The position numbers were made by a program, and so were the translations under genes. A stretch of DNA of 64,000 nucleotides, taken from the NCBI GenBank assembly GCA_026936325.1, contig JAPTHN010000018.1:12171658-12235657 (forward strand). Reading direction: 5' to 3'. Below, one piece after another: positions 46,281 through 57,446 of this stretch (the first letter of the stretch is position 1; each line of letters begins with the position of its first letter). This stretch comes from Platynereis dumerilii. Taxonomy: Eukaryota > Annelida > Polychaeta > Phyllodocida > Nereididae. Below the pieces are notes generated by a model that was given only the letters and a program-made list of their open reading frames with translations, was not told the DNA's origin and searched no databases.

Positions 46281-47261
46281 GTGCCCATCACTGGTGTGAA
46301 TAACATTGAAAAGATTGAGTGGGATTTGATACCGGTCTGTTTGGTCAGTCTCAAAAGTTTAGACTTGTCACAAGTCGGTGAAGTCGGGCCTTGCAAATGT
46401 TTTAATTTGGAATCTTCTAATGCACAAGAGATATATTTAGTTATTAGTGACCAGTTTGACCAGTTATTCCAATTTTACCACCAAAATCTAAAAATTGACA
46501 TTACTAAAAATTCTCTCAATAGAATTTTTTCGTTTTTTGTCTTAAAATATTCTCCTGACCTTCCCCTACAATCGTGAACTTCTAGTTTTTGGATTCAATT
46601 GGAGAATTTAAACATCTTTAAAGGATCCTGTGCTTACCCACTAGGGAAGGTCAAACGGTAAAAAGGTGACTCCTTAAATTTATTGTCATGTAAAAAAAAA
46701 AACAGCACAACATTAAACCATTTAGTTTCCCGTGGGGGGGGGGGGGGGGTGGAGTTTTTTTAATAAATAATTTCTTGCTCAGTTTTGGTGAAAAAAATAA
46801 ATTCGTTTTGGGCAGTCTTGAAATAAATTATTTCTGTCAGGGGTATTTCTTAATAAGACTCTGCTTTATTTAGGAATGAATATTCGAAGACTTGGCGCTT
46901 GAAATAAATTCATAATTTGAGTCATGAATAGTATAATTTTACAAAAGGAACAATAACAGATTGTGCAAAAATATTTAGGGGGTAGGCTAATGTCAATGAT
47001 ACGATGTTTATATGCATGCACATTTATTTTGTTCCTGATGAGATCCAATTATGTTGAAGACTTAAGACTCCAGATATAATTATTTCTTTCTGAAACTTTA
47101 CGTAACAGTAAAGAGGGAGGACTTGGAGCTGGCAAAGACAAAAAATGCATCTTCTGTTGTTTTTCTACAAATCTTAGTGATGTATCTTCCATGATATCAG
47201 GTCCTTTTGTTGTGCTACTGTCCATGTGGAGTTTGAATTGAGTTAATTAAAAACTGTGTAC
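46281..47261. other. Intronic sequence, no gene seen
   Basis: AT-rich with a G17-type homopolymer at about 46,732-46,750. The 100 bp just below short exon 4 keep slight similarity (TTTTGTTGTGCTACTGTCCATG) to the intron after the cassette 2 and 3 short exons. Confidence 0.45.
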
Positions 47262-47417
47262 CTTCAGTTTAGCAATAACTTCTGTTGCAATTGAGTTGGT
47301 AGTAATGAAAACTTGTCCATGTAGTTCTGACTGATGAAATCTTACTAGGTTCCAAACCATTTTAGTCAGGTCTTCGTCCTTCGCCAATGCAGTCTCCTTG
47401 TAACTGGCATGCAGAGA
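47262..47417 (-). CDS. Cassette 4 short exon
   Basis: 156-nt exon, acceptor TTTCCAG, donor GTACAC, 52 residues in phase 0: SLHASYKETALAKDEDLTKM, a variable middle, and VFITTNSIATEVIAKLK. Same block order as cassettes 2 and 3 without their loop insertions. Confidence 0.82.
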
Positions 47418-47676
47418 CTGGAAAAAAATGAACAGAAGAACAACTGTCATTAATTGATTGTATGAATGGTATACGCAGCATAGAAACAAGACTATCAATG
47501 TGAATGTAATAAAAGAATTAGGAAAAAAGTGGTGTTTCGAATATCAAGTGGTTTTATGGGAAAATCATGGTGGTTTTTGCATTGAAATTGGTTTATCACA
47601 TCATTTTCGGTTTTTGCCTTTGGAAAAGGTCTCCTCCTGGCTCAGGTAGAATGTTTTGTTGTTTTTTTAACGCATA

Positions 47677-48603
47677 GGGGAAGCTTGGGAGAGTTGGACC
47701 ACTTTTTACATTCTTGCACCTCCTGCTAACAGTAATGATTATATAAACATGCTTTATGCATGTATTGTATCTTGAAATATTTCAGAAAAATATCTTTAGG
47801 TTTGCTTTGATATTTGCCCAAGAACATATGAGCTACAGCCATATGAAATTGTAAAAAGTTTGGCCCAACTCTCCCCATTAAGTGGGAGACTCGGGCCTTT
47901 CAGGGGGGAGACTTGGGTCATTGCAATACATCAGGTTCAGTAAAGCTGTACTTGAGGCCATAATATTTTTAACCTGTAGTGTGGTGGTCATAGAAGTGAG
48001 GCCTTTTGCAACTCTAGTTTGCTGTCAGACTTAAGCCTCGGACTGATGGCCCAACTCTCCCCATCTAGATTTCCCGATATCTAATTATATTAGACCATGA
48101 ATAATCATTAAGGCCTAAAAATATTCAATCTCTGTTGAAAATTGCTCTAGACAAATTCTTCTGTCTTAATAAAAATAAATCTGGGTAAATGCAACACATG
48201 TGGCGAGAGTATTAGCACTGTCCCAACTCTCCCCCATTCCACCATTTTTCTCTAAATCCCAATTATGACAAAACTGGTTGTCTGATAATTTTCCAAAATA
48301 TGTTAATAACAACTGAATAGTCAAGCCTACCAAGCATGCCATAGAAAATTTTCTCAGTCCTTGTTGTCTGATAGACAATTAAAAACTCGTAACATGGCTC
48401 AGTTTTTCCTTTTTTCATCCAAATTTGAATTTTCTTCTCTCTAAAGATTGTGACAAGCAAATTAGCCAGAAATGTTACATCCCCTGAAAGATTTTTATTT
48501 TTATAAAATTTTGGTGGCTGTAGCTTTCTCAAAAATGTATTAGTTTCCTCAAAAATCAGGCTGGCCCAACCCTCCCTGCGGCCCAACTCTCCCAAGCTTC
48601 CCC
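47677..48603. mobile_element. TA-flanked element with GGCCCAACTCTCCC subterminal repeats
   Basis: Inverted termini GGGGAAGCTTGGGAGAGTTGG at both ends, flanked by TA (47,675-47,676 and 48,604-48,605). Inside, CCCAACTCTCCC-type blocks recur near 47,868, 48,050, 48,222, 48,565 and 48,582. Length 927 bp and no transposase, so a non-autonomous copy with a TA target. Confidence 0.75.
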
Positions 48604-49036
48604 TACACCTTTAATGACACATTTAGTCATTTACTGTGTATTTTCAGCAATATAAAACAATCAGAGTAGAGGGTTGGGGTGAGTTTAGAATTCAAGATAA
48701 GGTATTAAGGATACTTTGTAATTGTCCCCCAACATGATTTAGGATACCATCCTTGTGCAGTCTTGTTGATGATACAAAATGGTCATGTATCTATAGCAGT
48801 CCACACCTGCCAAAGATGAGCAGTGAAACAAATATAATATGTAAATGGCACTGCCATGAAATTCGCGCATTACTTCAAAATTTTAGGACTCAAAGTGTTA
48901 CCATAACTTTTATTTTATTTCATATCAATGTATAAAGGCAGTTATGTAACTGTTTAAAAAAATTAGGAAGACAGATATGTTGAAAGACAGATACATGTAG
49001 AATAATAGAGAGATAAAATATATAATAGATACAATG

Positions 49037-49101
<65 letters not shown>
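49037..49101. repeat. (GATA)n microsatellite
   Basis: About 16 GATA units. Confidence 0.95.
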
Positions 49102-50240
49102 TAAATAGATAAAAAGGCCTGATATTGATAGATTGATCAATAATTATCTCAATGGTAAAAGGCTGACAATACCGAAGGCTTCCAAATTTAAGTCTAGGTT
49201 AGATTGTTGACATTACATAATAGCACAATAGTAATAAAAAACAATAACATGATTATGTAACTTTAATTTTGTTATGTTTTCTTGTTGTCTGTTTTGAAAT
49301 TAAATTAATCACTTGTTAGTAATTTAATTTAGCTTGTCAAGGCTAATAATTAACTATTCCATAAAAATTATAGGTACAGGGAATATTACCGGAGAAAATT
49401 GAATTTTTAAGACACTTTTGAAGATGAATTATGTTATTTGTATGAAACTAAATCATTGATAAGAAGCTGGGCCCACTTGACCTAATTTCAAACTGCGGAC
49501 TGTTGATGTTGAGACCATCACTGCACAGATTTTAGAGTCCTCTACTGTGCTCAATTTCGTCTGCGGCAATTTCGCTGCATGAATATAATATGTTAGACTG
49601 GATCACAGCTTTGATACAACTATGGTAGAATGAGTCTACCCCGGTATTAGAGTTTTTCATGCCATGATAAATTTTGGTCTATGTGTCAATATGTGTACAC
49701 ATTTGTGAATGATCAACCAGATGACCATGCTCAAGAAATTTGCTTGGAGACCATGACTTTTCATTGATCCGGTGATGTCTAAGGACCTAATACCAGTTCC
49801 ATAAATAAGGAACTTCATGGACCTCATATAAACAACCTTGACACTGGGCTTGCTGAGACTACCCAACTGGGAAAAGAGTCGCACATCAAGTTAAACTTCG
49901 TCCATTATGTCTACGATAATCAAGTTCAAGTTCATCCAATGGATCTTCTGCGTCAGCATCTTGGACCATTAGGATCATCAACGTCCACGTATATTGGTTT
50001 CATTAATGTTGCACGCACACTATTAAATCCGAACATAGAGGCTGCTTCTGAAGCCTGTGTTCAGTATTTCAACTTGCTTACTTACAGGTCTGCTCCCAAG
50101 AGAGCAAAGCCTTCTTCCGTATCACACGTAACGCCGTATATTGGCATGCACTTGTTCTATTGGTTTTTTAAAAAGCTTCTTGGAGGTCATGAAAACACCG
50201 AAATGGTGACCTAGGGTTCTTATTGGCTAGAAGCTGGGGA
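49102..50240. other. Intronic sequence with one unexplained open frame
   Basis: A plus-strand open stretch at about 49,860-50,215 (NFVHYVYDNQVQVHPMDLLR, SSTSTYIGFINVARTLLNPN) has protein-like composition but matches nothing I recognise and lacks clear splice or start context. It is perhaps a mobile-element relic. Confidence 0.3.
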
Positions 50241-50242
50241 AT

Positions 50243-51296
50243 CTGACCAAGGATACAATTATGCAATTTACATATTTCACACTGGTATGAAAACTATTGG
50301 ACCCGGCATTGCATCCTTTACACATATTGGATTGGGCTTGGAAATCTGCAATGTAACTTTCATTACTTTCATTGAGGCAAAATTTAGTTATGCCCTATTT
50401 TCGAATATTTGGGTGTCTGATGAAATTACGCAAAATCCACAAGTGTCCTTAAAAGCGTTATAGTTTCTAATTATTTTGCTTCAATCATTAGCATTCTATC
50501 ATTTGTCAACCATTCATGTCAAAACATTTCACTTACATGCTGCCTATGTCATGCAATATGTATTAATTGTCTCCATTGGAATAACATTGATTTTGCATAC
50601 ATTTTTCAAATTTATGCCCCCCAAAACTTTCAAAATGGTTCCGATCATTAAAAAAATTCTTCTAGCACTCACCTTATACTGTCTATTTAGCTCTTTGCAA
50701 AGGAAACTGAAGCAACATGCCTTACTTTAAAATAATTAGCAATCAAAAGTTCTTTCCACGACTTTCCATTGGAATAGCAATGTGATTAGTATGTGCAGTT
50801 CCTTATTCAATAGTTTGTCAATTTCCAACACACTACTTATCGGTCAGTTTCACCACACTAAATGGAGGGAAAAAGACTACTGTTAAAGGCATTTTCAAAA
50901 TGATCAGTCCATTTTGAGATTTTGAAGAATTCATGCAAAATCAATCTCATTTCAAAGGAGACAATTAATACATATTGCATGACATAGGCAGAATATAAGT
51001 GAAATATTTTGAAATGAATGGCTAACAAATGATAGAATGCTAATGATTGAAGCAAATCATTTAATACTTTAACGTTTCCATGGCCCATGCGGATTTTGTT
51101 TAATTTCGTTAGACACCAAAATATTTGAAATATGGCATAACTCAATTTTGCCTCAATGAAACTTAATGAAAGTTACACAGAAGACATTCCAAGGCTGACC
51201 CAATGATTATGTGAAAAGGATGCAATGTTGGGTCCAACAGTTTTCATACTAGTGTCAAATACAAAACTTGCATAATTTCGTCAGACACACAGTATA
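50243..51296. mobile_element. Near-complete palindrome (foldback MITE), about 1.05 kb
   Basis: The left half (ATTATGCAA, GGTATGAAAACTATTGGACCC-like, AGCATTCTATCATTTGTCAA, GTCATGCAATATGTATTAAT) is inverted in the right half with moderate divergence; the centre is near 50,760. Mirror-image open frames on the two strands (LAFYHL..., AYVMQYVLIVS) are a by-product. GTGTCTGACGAAATT-type phrases occur at two points of the arm. No clear target duplication was fixed. Confidence 0.75.
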
Positions 51297-51419
51297 TTTC
51301 AATTACTATTAATACTAGAGAATAGGGACACAAGCTATGACATCACGATTCAACAGCATAAAAATAACTTAAGATTCCACGTAAATATGACAAGGGCTCT
51401 AATAATGAAATAGGCCTAC

Positions 51420-51609
51420 CTTGACTAACTCTGCAAAACTTGGTTCCAGATACAGCTCATCTGTTTTAGCAACCAGTTTCATCATAAGGGAAGGTCCATC
51501 CATGGGACAAAGAATTCCGCCTTCATTCAGGATTTCCAAAATCTCCTTGACCTCTTGTTCTATGTCCAACGTTGTCAAATCTTGGATCTTTTCCTCAATT
51601 CTTCCGTAC
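51420..51609 (-). CDS. Cassette 4 medium exon (190 nt)
   Basis: Acceptor CATACAG, donor GTAGGC, same length and phase. Encodes 63 residues with DIEQEVKEILEILNEGG, CPMDGPSLMMKLVAKTDELY and LEPSFAELVK. More diverged from cassettes 2 and 3 than they are from each other. Confidence 0.85.
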
Positions 51610-51695
51610 CTGTATGAATTGTCAAATAAATAAGTTTGTCACATTAAATAATTTATTTACACTGTCCAATTTCCATAACCACAACACCACACAAC

Positions 51696-51966
51696 CAGGG
51701 GTGCCGGAACAGGGGGGGCAGGGGGGCGCAATTGCCCCTCCTGCCCTTGTCCAGGGAGGGCAGGGGGGCAAGGTGTGCCCTTTTGATATTAATAAAAACA
51801 CATTATTAGGCCTTATTTTACTACTTTTAGGCACAAATTACGTATGTGCAAAGTATATATTCAAGATTATTATTGATATTCTATTTAAAATTTTGTCGCG
51901 CGAATATGATTTGCCCTTTTTTCTTCCGGACGCCCCTGCCGCCCGCATATCGTTCCGGCACCCCTG
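51696..51966. mobile_element. hAT MITE, 271 bp
   Basis: Inverted termini CAGGGGTGCCGGAAC, with a perfect 8-bp target duplication CACACAAC (51,688-51,695 and 51,967-51,974). GC-rich interior with GGGAGGGCAGGGGGGC-type blocks. Confidence 0.9.
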
Positions 51967-51974
51967 CACACAAC

Positions 51975-53373
51975 TTCATATTATCCCATCAGAAATTATA
52001 CTGCTAATCTTGGAAGCTTAGACAATTAATCAAAGTAGATTCTGCCACTTTACTCTAGTTACTAAATAATGGGGTAACCGTGAGATGGCCAGAGGAAGCC
52101 TTGCAATTTTGTTTATTTCACAGTCCAAGCAACAATCCGACCCCCCCTCCCCTCTATGCAGGGCCAAATGACAAAAAAGTTTGGTTCACAATGTAAAATG
52201 AGAACATTACGTAACATCATGGTCAGGGCATAGCCACATAGGCTTTTGTGTAAGGGTGTAAATAAAAGTAATGTAACTCTAAGCCTCATTACAGTAATTG
52301 GTGCTCTGACGAAACCCGCCATCTCCTACTTTTGGCAAAATTATTTGTTCATTTTTTTAAAAAATATCAACGGACACCTTAGGTCTGACCTTTGTTTTAG
52401 TGAATCTGATACATGTAAAACAATTCCTCACAGCTTCTGCATAATCGAACATCAAATTTAGCCAATTCTTCTTCCCCGATATCAGACTTAGAATTTGAAT
52501 CTACTTGGTTCACTGACTCATTTCTGCTCCACTGCCCTCAGCTTTGCACTCGACACAGTGAATTTGAAAGCCCTGGTTGTTTTCAGTCAGGACGATGAAC
52601 CTGTTGCCAATTAGACAGTTCAAGTTTCAGGCTACTATATTTCACATGGCTTCCCGCTGCTGCCCGGAAGTGAAAAATCCAAGCTCCAAAAAGAGGATCC
52701 TGTGATCTCAAGGATTACAGACATTTTAGAGACATATGGAATTTAATTTGCTTTTAACTCAGCAATCTCAACAAAAAGCCCATTAGGATCCTGCATCGAA
52801 AGAATTGAAAATCTTCAAAGCAATCCAGTCTTTACTAACGTGCAAAACCGACAAGTATCCCTTAATATCGCTGATGCATCTTGTTACCACAACTAGATAT
52901 GTGCATTTTTAAATAATATACTAATTTATACAAACTGGTTACTATCAGCCTAGCCCATGCATCCGTGCATGAGCTAGGGCCATGGCCCCATGGACCATTA
53001 CGGTGGCCAGAAAAAAAACTATTTCTGAAATTCACAATAATAATAATATTATTCCCTGATTGTTGCTTTTGAAGTAACCATATTGTTTAGTCAGAATACT
53101 GATATGATACAAAGAGTCAATACCGATCCAACACTTAAAAGCAGTATCAATATCCGATAGGTGGCACCACTCCATATATAACCAATGGTATTGGTGGTAT
53201 TGGCTGCAAATACCACAATCGGTATCTGATCAGAAATGAAAAAGTGGTATGGGGGCATCCCTTAAGTTAAGTGTAACATTTTCCTTTACATCCTGTTTAG
53301 TGAAATACCAGAGAATATAATTTCTTTAAACACATTTAAATAAATTATTAGCACCGTTCACCCTTCCTCTTAC
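51975..53373. other. Intronic sequence, no gene seen
   Basis: No exon or complete element recognised. A small hairpin (CATGCATCCGTGCATG) lies near 52,955. Confidence 0.45.
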
Positions 53374-54105
53374 CTCAAGTGTTTCATTCCTTCAAGAGCA
53401 TCTTCCTCGCTAGCTCCTTTTTCCTGCAAATGTTTCTTGACATCCTCAATCTTCTTTGCCAAGTTCTGCAATTTCAGTGAATCTAGTGACTGGGAGTCCC
53501 TTACAGATTTCTGCCACCAGAGAATCCAGCTGTAAGCAGTCACTTTGTTAATGTCCTTGTTGTTTACATTCTTGACTGTTGGCAATCTGTACATCAGATC
53601 CCAAAGTCTGTCAGTGCATTCAATTAATTCTGGTATCTTTTTCCAAAAATCACCAAGTATAATTTTTTCCATAAGCCACTGAAGGATGGTTTTTCCATCT
53701 CCATCCACGTAATCACAGAGGGTGGGTTTCGTTTCAATGATTTCAACACAATTTCTCACAATGAGTCTCTTGATGGAGGAGAGGTAACTGGAGTGCCCTT
53801 CGATAATGCCACTTGGAACATTCTTGATGATATCATTCAAGATGCTTTGTTTGGTCTTTGAAACTTCCCATTTCTTGAATGCTTCCTCCAGAAAAGTTGA
53901 AACTGAGGGCATCAATGTCTCAGAGAGATGAGTACCAAATTTTCCCAGAAATGTAGCAAAAGCAGTATCAAATGGTGGTTTGCCTTCTTGCCCCATCGGG
54001 TAGAACATATCTGCTCCTTTTCTGATGAGGAATGTAAGTAAGTCCATGAATACTGAATTCCATTCTACTTCAATGTAACAATAAGTTATGTAGGCCCACA
54101 AAACC
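53374..54105 (-). CDS. Cassette 4 large exon (ankyrin-like repeats)
   Basis: 732-nt exon, acceptor TTTGCAG, donor GTAAGAGG, same phase; needs two bases from an upstream exon. Motifs in order: VLWAYITYCYIEVEWNSVFM, LLTFLIRKGADMFYPM, HLSETLMPSVSTFLEEAFKK, CDYVDGDGKTILQWLMEKII, RLWDLMYRL, NVNNKDINKVTAYSWILWWQ, and a helical tail ending GMKHL. Here the TPLH ankyrin signature is TILQ. It is the most 5' cassette exon found; its microexon was not located up to the right edge. Confidence 0.85.
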
Positions 54106-55170
54106 CTGCAAAAGTAAATAGTGAATAACAATTAATCTCCAAAATTGATATGAAAGAGGAAGAAAAGACATAGATATATATGAGGAATTATGAGGAAAAA
54201 TATTCAATGATTGAAAGAAACACTAAAAATAAGCATATTCAACGTGTCATCCAGTAGATTTCGACATATTTTTTAGTTTCAAGGTACGTCTCAGAGGGAG
54301 ATAACTGCAAAAGAGCAAAAATCAAGACTTTATACAGCAGCTTATTTGACAACAAGCATTGGGGTCTTTCAATTTATTTGTTTAAATTTCTGAATCAAGT
54401 TGATCTTTGAACCAATTCATGTCCCATGTGAAGTGATCTTGGACTTCAAATTCTTTTCGGAGCTGTAATTCATATGGAAAAACATGGCCTATAGACATGC
54501 AAGAGGTGTTCAACTTATTTTGACAAAAAATTCAACGCAACACAAAAACTGAAAAATGTTACTTTTCTTCCTCTCTATAGGTCTTGTCAATAGGGAAAGG
54601 TTCTTTGAGTCGGACAGCTGTATTTTAGGCATTTTTAAAAATCGCTATCTTGCTTTGCCTGAGGGTTGCAGCGCATCAACCAGGGCCTCAAATTCAACGT
54701 TTTCATTAACTCTAATAGAAAATTACAAGTTGGCATGGTAAGAACACTGAATATTGGTTGAATTCTCTGAAACAGAAAATGGAAGGGGGTATCCTTGAGT
54801 CGGACAGTTGTGTTCCCAAAACAAGACATTAAATATATAGCTATAAAAGAACTTTTCAGTCCATCGAAAAAGCCTACAATTGAGCACAAAATAGTTTGAT
54901 GTGCTTCCTAACTATGTACTTAAAAAATTGAAGTTGAATCAATGCCATAAATCAGCAAAGGATCCTTCAAATCTGGCAACATTTCTCTAAAATATACAAT
55001 TTTGTGACAAATAATTAAGAGGAAAACGGTGTTTTACTCCATCATTTGGGCTGTAAAAAAACTCATTTAAGTTGGTCATGTCCCGATGATAATTTTTGGT
55101 TGGACAAAGCATGCCTTTGGGTACATACTGGAACCAAAATTAATATACTGGTGTAGAAGCTCTCTATTAG
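54106..55170. other. Upstream sequence, no gene seen
   Basis: AT-rich with no exon. The phrase GAGTCGGACAG occurs near 54,609 and 54,794 in the same orientation. A 35-nt microexon matching the cassette pattern was looked for here and not found. Confidence 0.45.
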
Positions 55171-55174
55171 CCAG

Positions 55175-55610
55175 TTTATTTTTTTTATTTTTTTTATTTA
55201 GAACATATTTTATATGGGTAACACTGTCAGTCAAAAAACTGTTTTTCAAGTGGCCCATTTACAAAGTGAACAATAAAATCAACAAGCATAAATTAAAACC
55301 GGTAAAATCAGGTAAAATAAAGTTTAGCTTTACATTTAAAATCAATTGCATTATTACATTCCTTAATACTCTCTGGCAGTGTGTTCCAAATTATTGATGC
55401 CCTATAGATAAAAGATCTCTTATACATTTGTGATTGACACTCTGGAATAACAACATTTAAAGTATTAGCAAGACGAGTATTAATATTATGGGCATCACAT
55501 GCCATTATCACAGAATTGACTAGATGTTGAGGTGCATTACCATGGATACAATTGTACATGTAACAGGATCTCAAGTTGATATAGAATTCTCAACTTGACA
55601 TAGAAAGTGA
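55175..55610 (-). mobile_element. LINE 3' fragment
   Basis: The minus strand encodes a typical LINE reverse-transcriptase C-terminus: YNCIHGNAPQHLVNSV, DAHNINTRLANTLNVVIPEC and SFIYRASIIWNTLPESIKEC, then IDFKCKAKLYF. It ends near an A/T-rich tail (TTTATTTTTTTTATTTTTT around 55,180 on the plus strand). The 5' side is cut by a minisatellite. Confidence 0.75.
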
Positions 55611-55634
55611 AAAATAGCAGACGATCATTCTTCA

Positions 55635-55950
55635 GAATAGAATATGGAATCCATACTTCATTCTTGAGAATGGCGTAAGGATTCCATACCCCATTCTTGA
55701 GAATGGCGTATGGATTCCATACCCCATTCTTGAGAATGGTGTATGGATTCCATACCCCATTCTTGAGAATGACGTATGGATTCCATACCTTATTCTTGAG
55801 AATGGCGTATGGATTCCATACCTCATTCTTGAGAATGGCGTATGGATTCCATACCTCATTCTTGAGAATGGCGTATGGATTCCATACCTCATTCTTGAGA
55901 ATGGCGTATGGATTCCATACCTCATTCTTGAGAATGGGGATTCCATAATT
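55635..55950. repeat. 33-bp palindromic minisatellite
   Basis: About nine copies of a 33-bp unit with GAATGGCGTATGGATTCCAT and ACCTCATTCTTGA. Each unit contains two near-palindromes, TATGGATTCCATA and ATTCTTGAGAAT. Because 33 is a multiple of three and the unit is self-complementary, both strands stay open and encode nearly the same 11-residue repeat (RMAYGFHT and RMRYGIHT). Confidence 0.95.
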
Positions 55951-57120
55951 CATTCATGGAATCAGTAGCTTGGTAACATGTCATGAAGAAACGAAAACAC
56001 CAAATTGAGTTTAACTTACACTTTTTTAATATATACAGAATTTCTTTCACAATGTATTCAGTAGTTTTGTGATACAGATCATATTTTGCAGCCTCAATTA
56101 TTTGCACATTGTCCATATAGGCCTAAATTATCTATTTTATGTCAGGTTGCAATAACAAAATTTAAAATATGAAATATACATATGGGCCCATTATTATTCA
56201 AACAAGTCTTTCATGTCATAAATTCCCAATTTTGAGTTTTCCCTGTTTAAATGATGAATTAATTATACATGCCGTGTCTTGTAAGATGTGATGTCCAGTT
56301 GGATAGAGATACCATGTAGGCCTAACTGTGTGTAAAAGTTAAGAGTCTTTGCAGTTAAAATGCAGGTGGTATGACAGCGTTGCCTGATCTATCCATGGGG
56401 CAAGGAACTCCAAGATAGAGTCTGGAGCCACAGAGTTAAGGAACTGTGACTTGACTAGAACACTTGGTGACTTGACTTGGAAGATTTTCATGACTTGGCG
56501 ATTTACCATGAGTTAAGAGTTCCATGACTTGACTAACTTCAGTGGCTTATTTTTTTCCTAGTAGAGGGGGAAATATCGGCAAATGTAGTTCAACCAATTT
56601 ATCCCATGTTTTTATAAACTTGAATGTTTTAATAAAATCTTGTAAATTTGCTATCTTTTAAACAAAATAAAAAACAGTCAAATTAGAGCGTTATTGATTT
56701 TTGTAACACACACAAATTTTCCTCTTCAGATAAATACACATACAGAGACATGGAATACTCGATAAAAACATTTTTACCAATCTTGGTAATTATTGAACCA
56801 ATTAAAACATATTCAATTGTTTTGGCTTATGGAAAGAATAGCAATAACATGAAGTTCATTTTCAATATATGAATACATACATGATACTATTATAAAAGAG
56901 TAATATTTATTTTCCTTAATAGCAATTAGGTAAAATGAGGGTGACAAAGCTTAAAGAGCTCCAGAATTGCAATTACTGTTTATCGGACTGTCAGTCTGAT
57001 TCTTTAATTGTACATTGCAGAAGCATTGATGACTTGATTGGCAGTGGCGACTTGATAGCAAAATGATAGTGGTGAGTTAGCCTGGTCAATGGTCATGTTT
57101 TGACGACTTTAAACTAACGT
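55951..57120. other. No gene seen
   Basis: AT-rich with a loose TTGACTTG/GACTTGGA run at about 56,440-56,540 and 57,020-57,060. Confidence 0.45.
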
Positions 57121-57121
57121 G

Positions 57122-57293
57122 ACTGGCGGGGGCTTGAAACGGTGGCGGCTCTGGGCTGTAAAATGGTGCTTTATTGTGGCGTGGAGTCCTGATTCCTGAA
57201 GCTGTGAAATTGTCTGGTTGCAGACTTGGTCAAAACTATAGATGATTTTAAATCCAACTGCTGTCCCTTCCCGGAGAAAGAACCTGCAATGAT
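57122..57293 (-). CDS. Possible terminal exon of an unknown gene
   Basis: Minus strand: acceptor ATCATTGCAG before 57,293, then an open frame FFLREGTAVGFKIIYSFDQV, CNQTISQLQESGLHATIKHH and FTAQSRHRFKPPPVTLV, ending in TAA at about 57,119. Composition and acceptor look like a genuine last coding exon. If real it belongs to a different gene, ending upstream of the cassette gene on the same strand. Family not recognised. Confidence 0.3.
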
Positions 57294-57446
57294 AAATGTA
57301 TACATACATTAATAAGGAGTTGCCATACTTTGCAGTAGCTGTCTCACTTGGGCAGGGCAGGATAATACTAATACTGCTCAAGCTCATCTTAAAACCTGGT
57401 TGACCTTCATAACTGAGTAAGCATTGTTCACAATGATGGTGAACAA

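Larger units (their letters stand above)
3501..54105 (-). other. Span of a giant cassette-repeat gene, partial at both ends
   Basis: Thirteen minus-strand exons form repeats of the order micro (35 nt), large (600-732 nt), medium (190 nt), short (156-258 nt). Phases are constant: the micro exon starts in phase 0 and leaves two bases, the large exon keeps that phase, the medium exon completes the codon and ends in phase 0, and the short exon is a multiple of three. Every cassette can therefore follow any other in frame. Summed exon length is 4,017 nt without a stop. No start codon, terminal exon or poly(A) context was seen between cassettes, which favours one gene over tandem genes; tandem genes with unseen terminal exons remain possible. 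Ankyrin-like motifs suggest a cytoplasmic scaffold-type repeat protein, but that is inference. Confidence 0.7.

Noticed and set aside
50476-51145. Two similar small genes on opposite strands
   Set aside because: They are the two arms of one palindromic element.
3501-54105. Four separate tandem genes
   Set aside because: Not excluded, but no initiator, terminal exon or poly(A) context was seen between cassettes and the phases allow direct joining; one gene is the simpler model.
55697-55948. Repeat-protein gene with 11-residue units
   Set aside because: Both strands are equally open because the minisatellite unit is self-complementary and 33 bp long.
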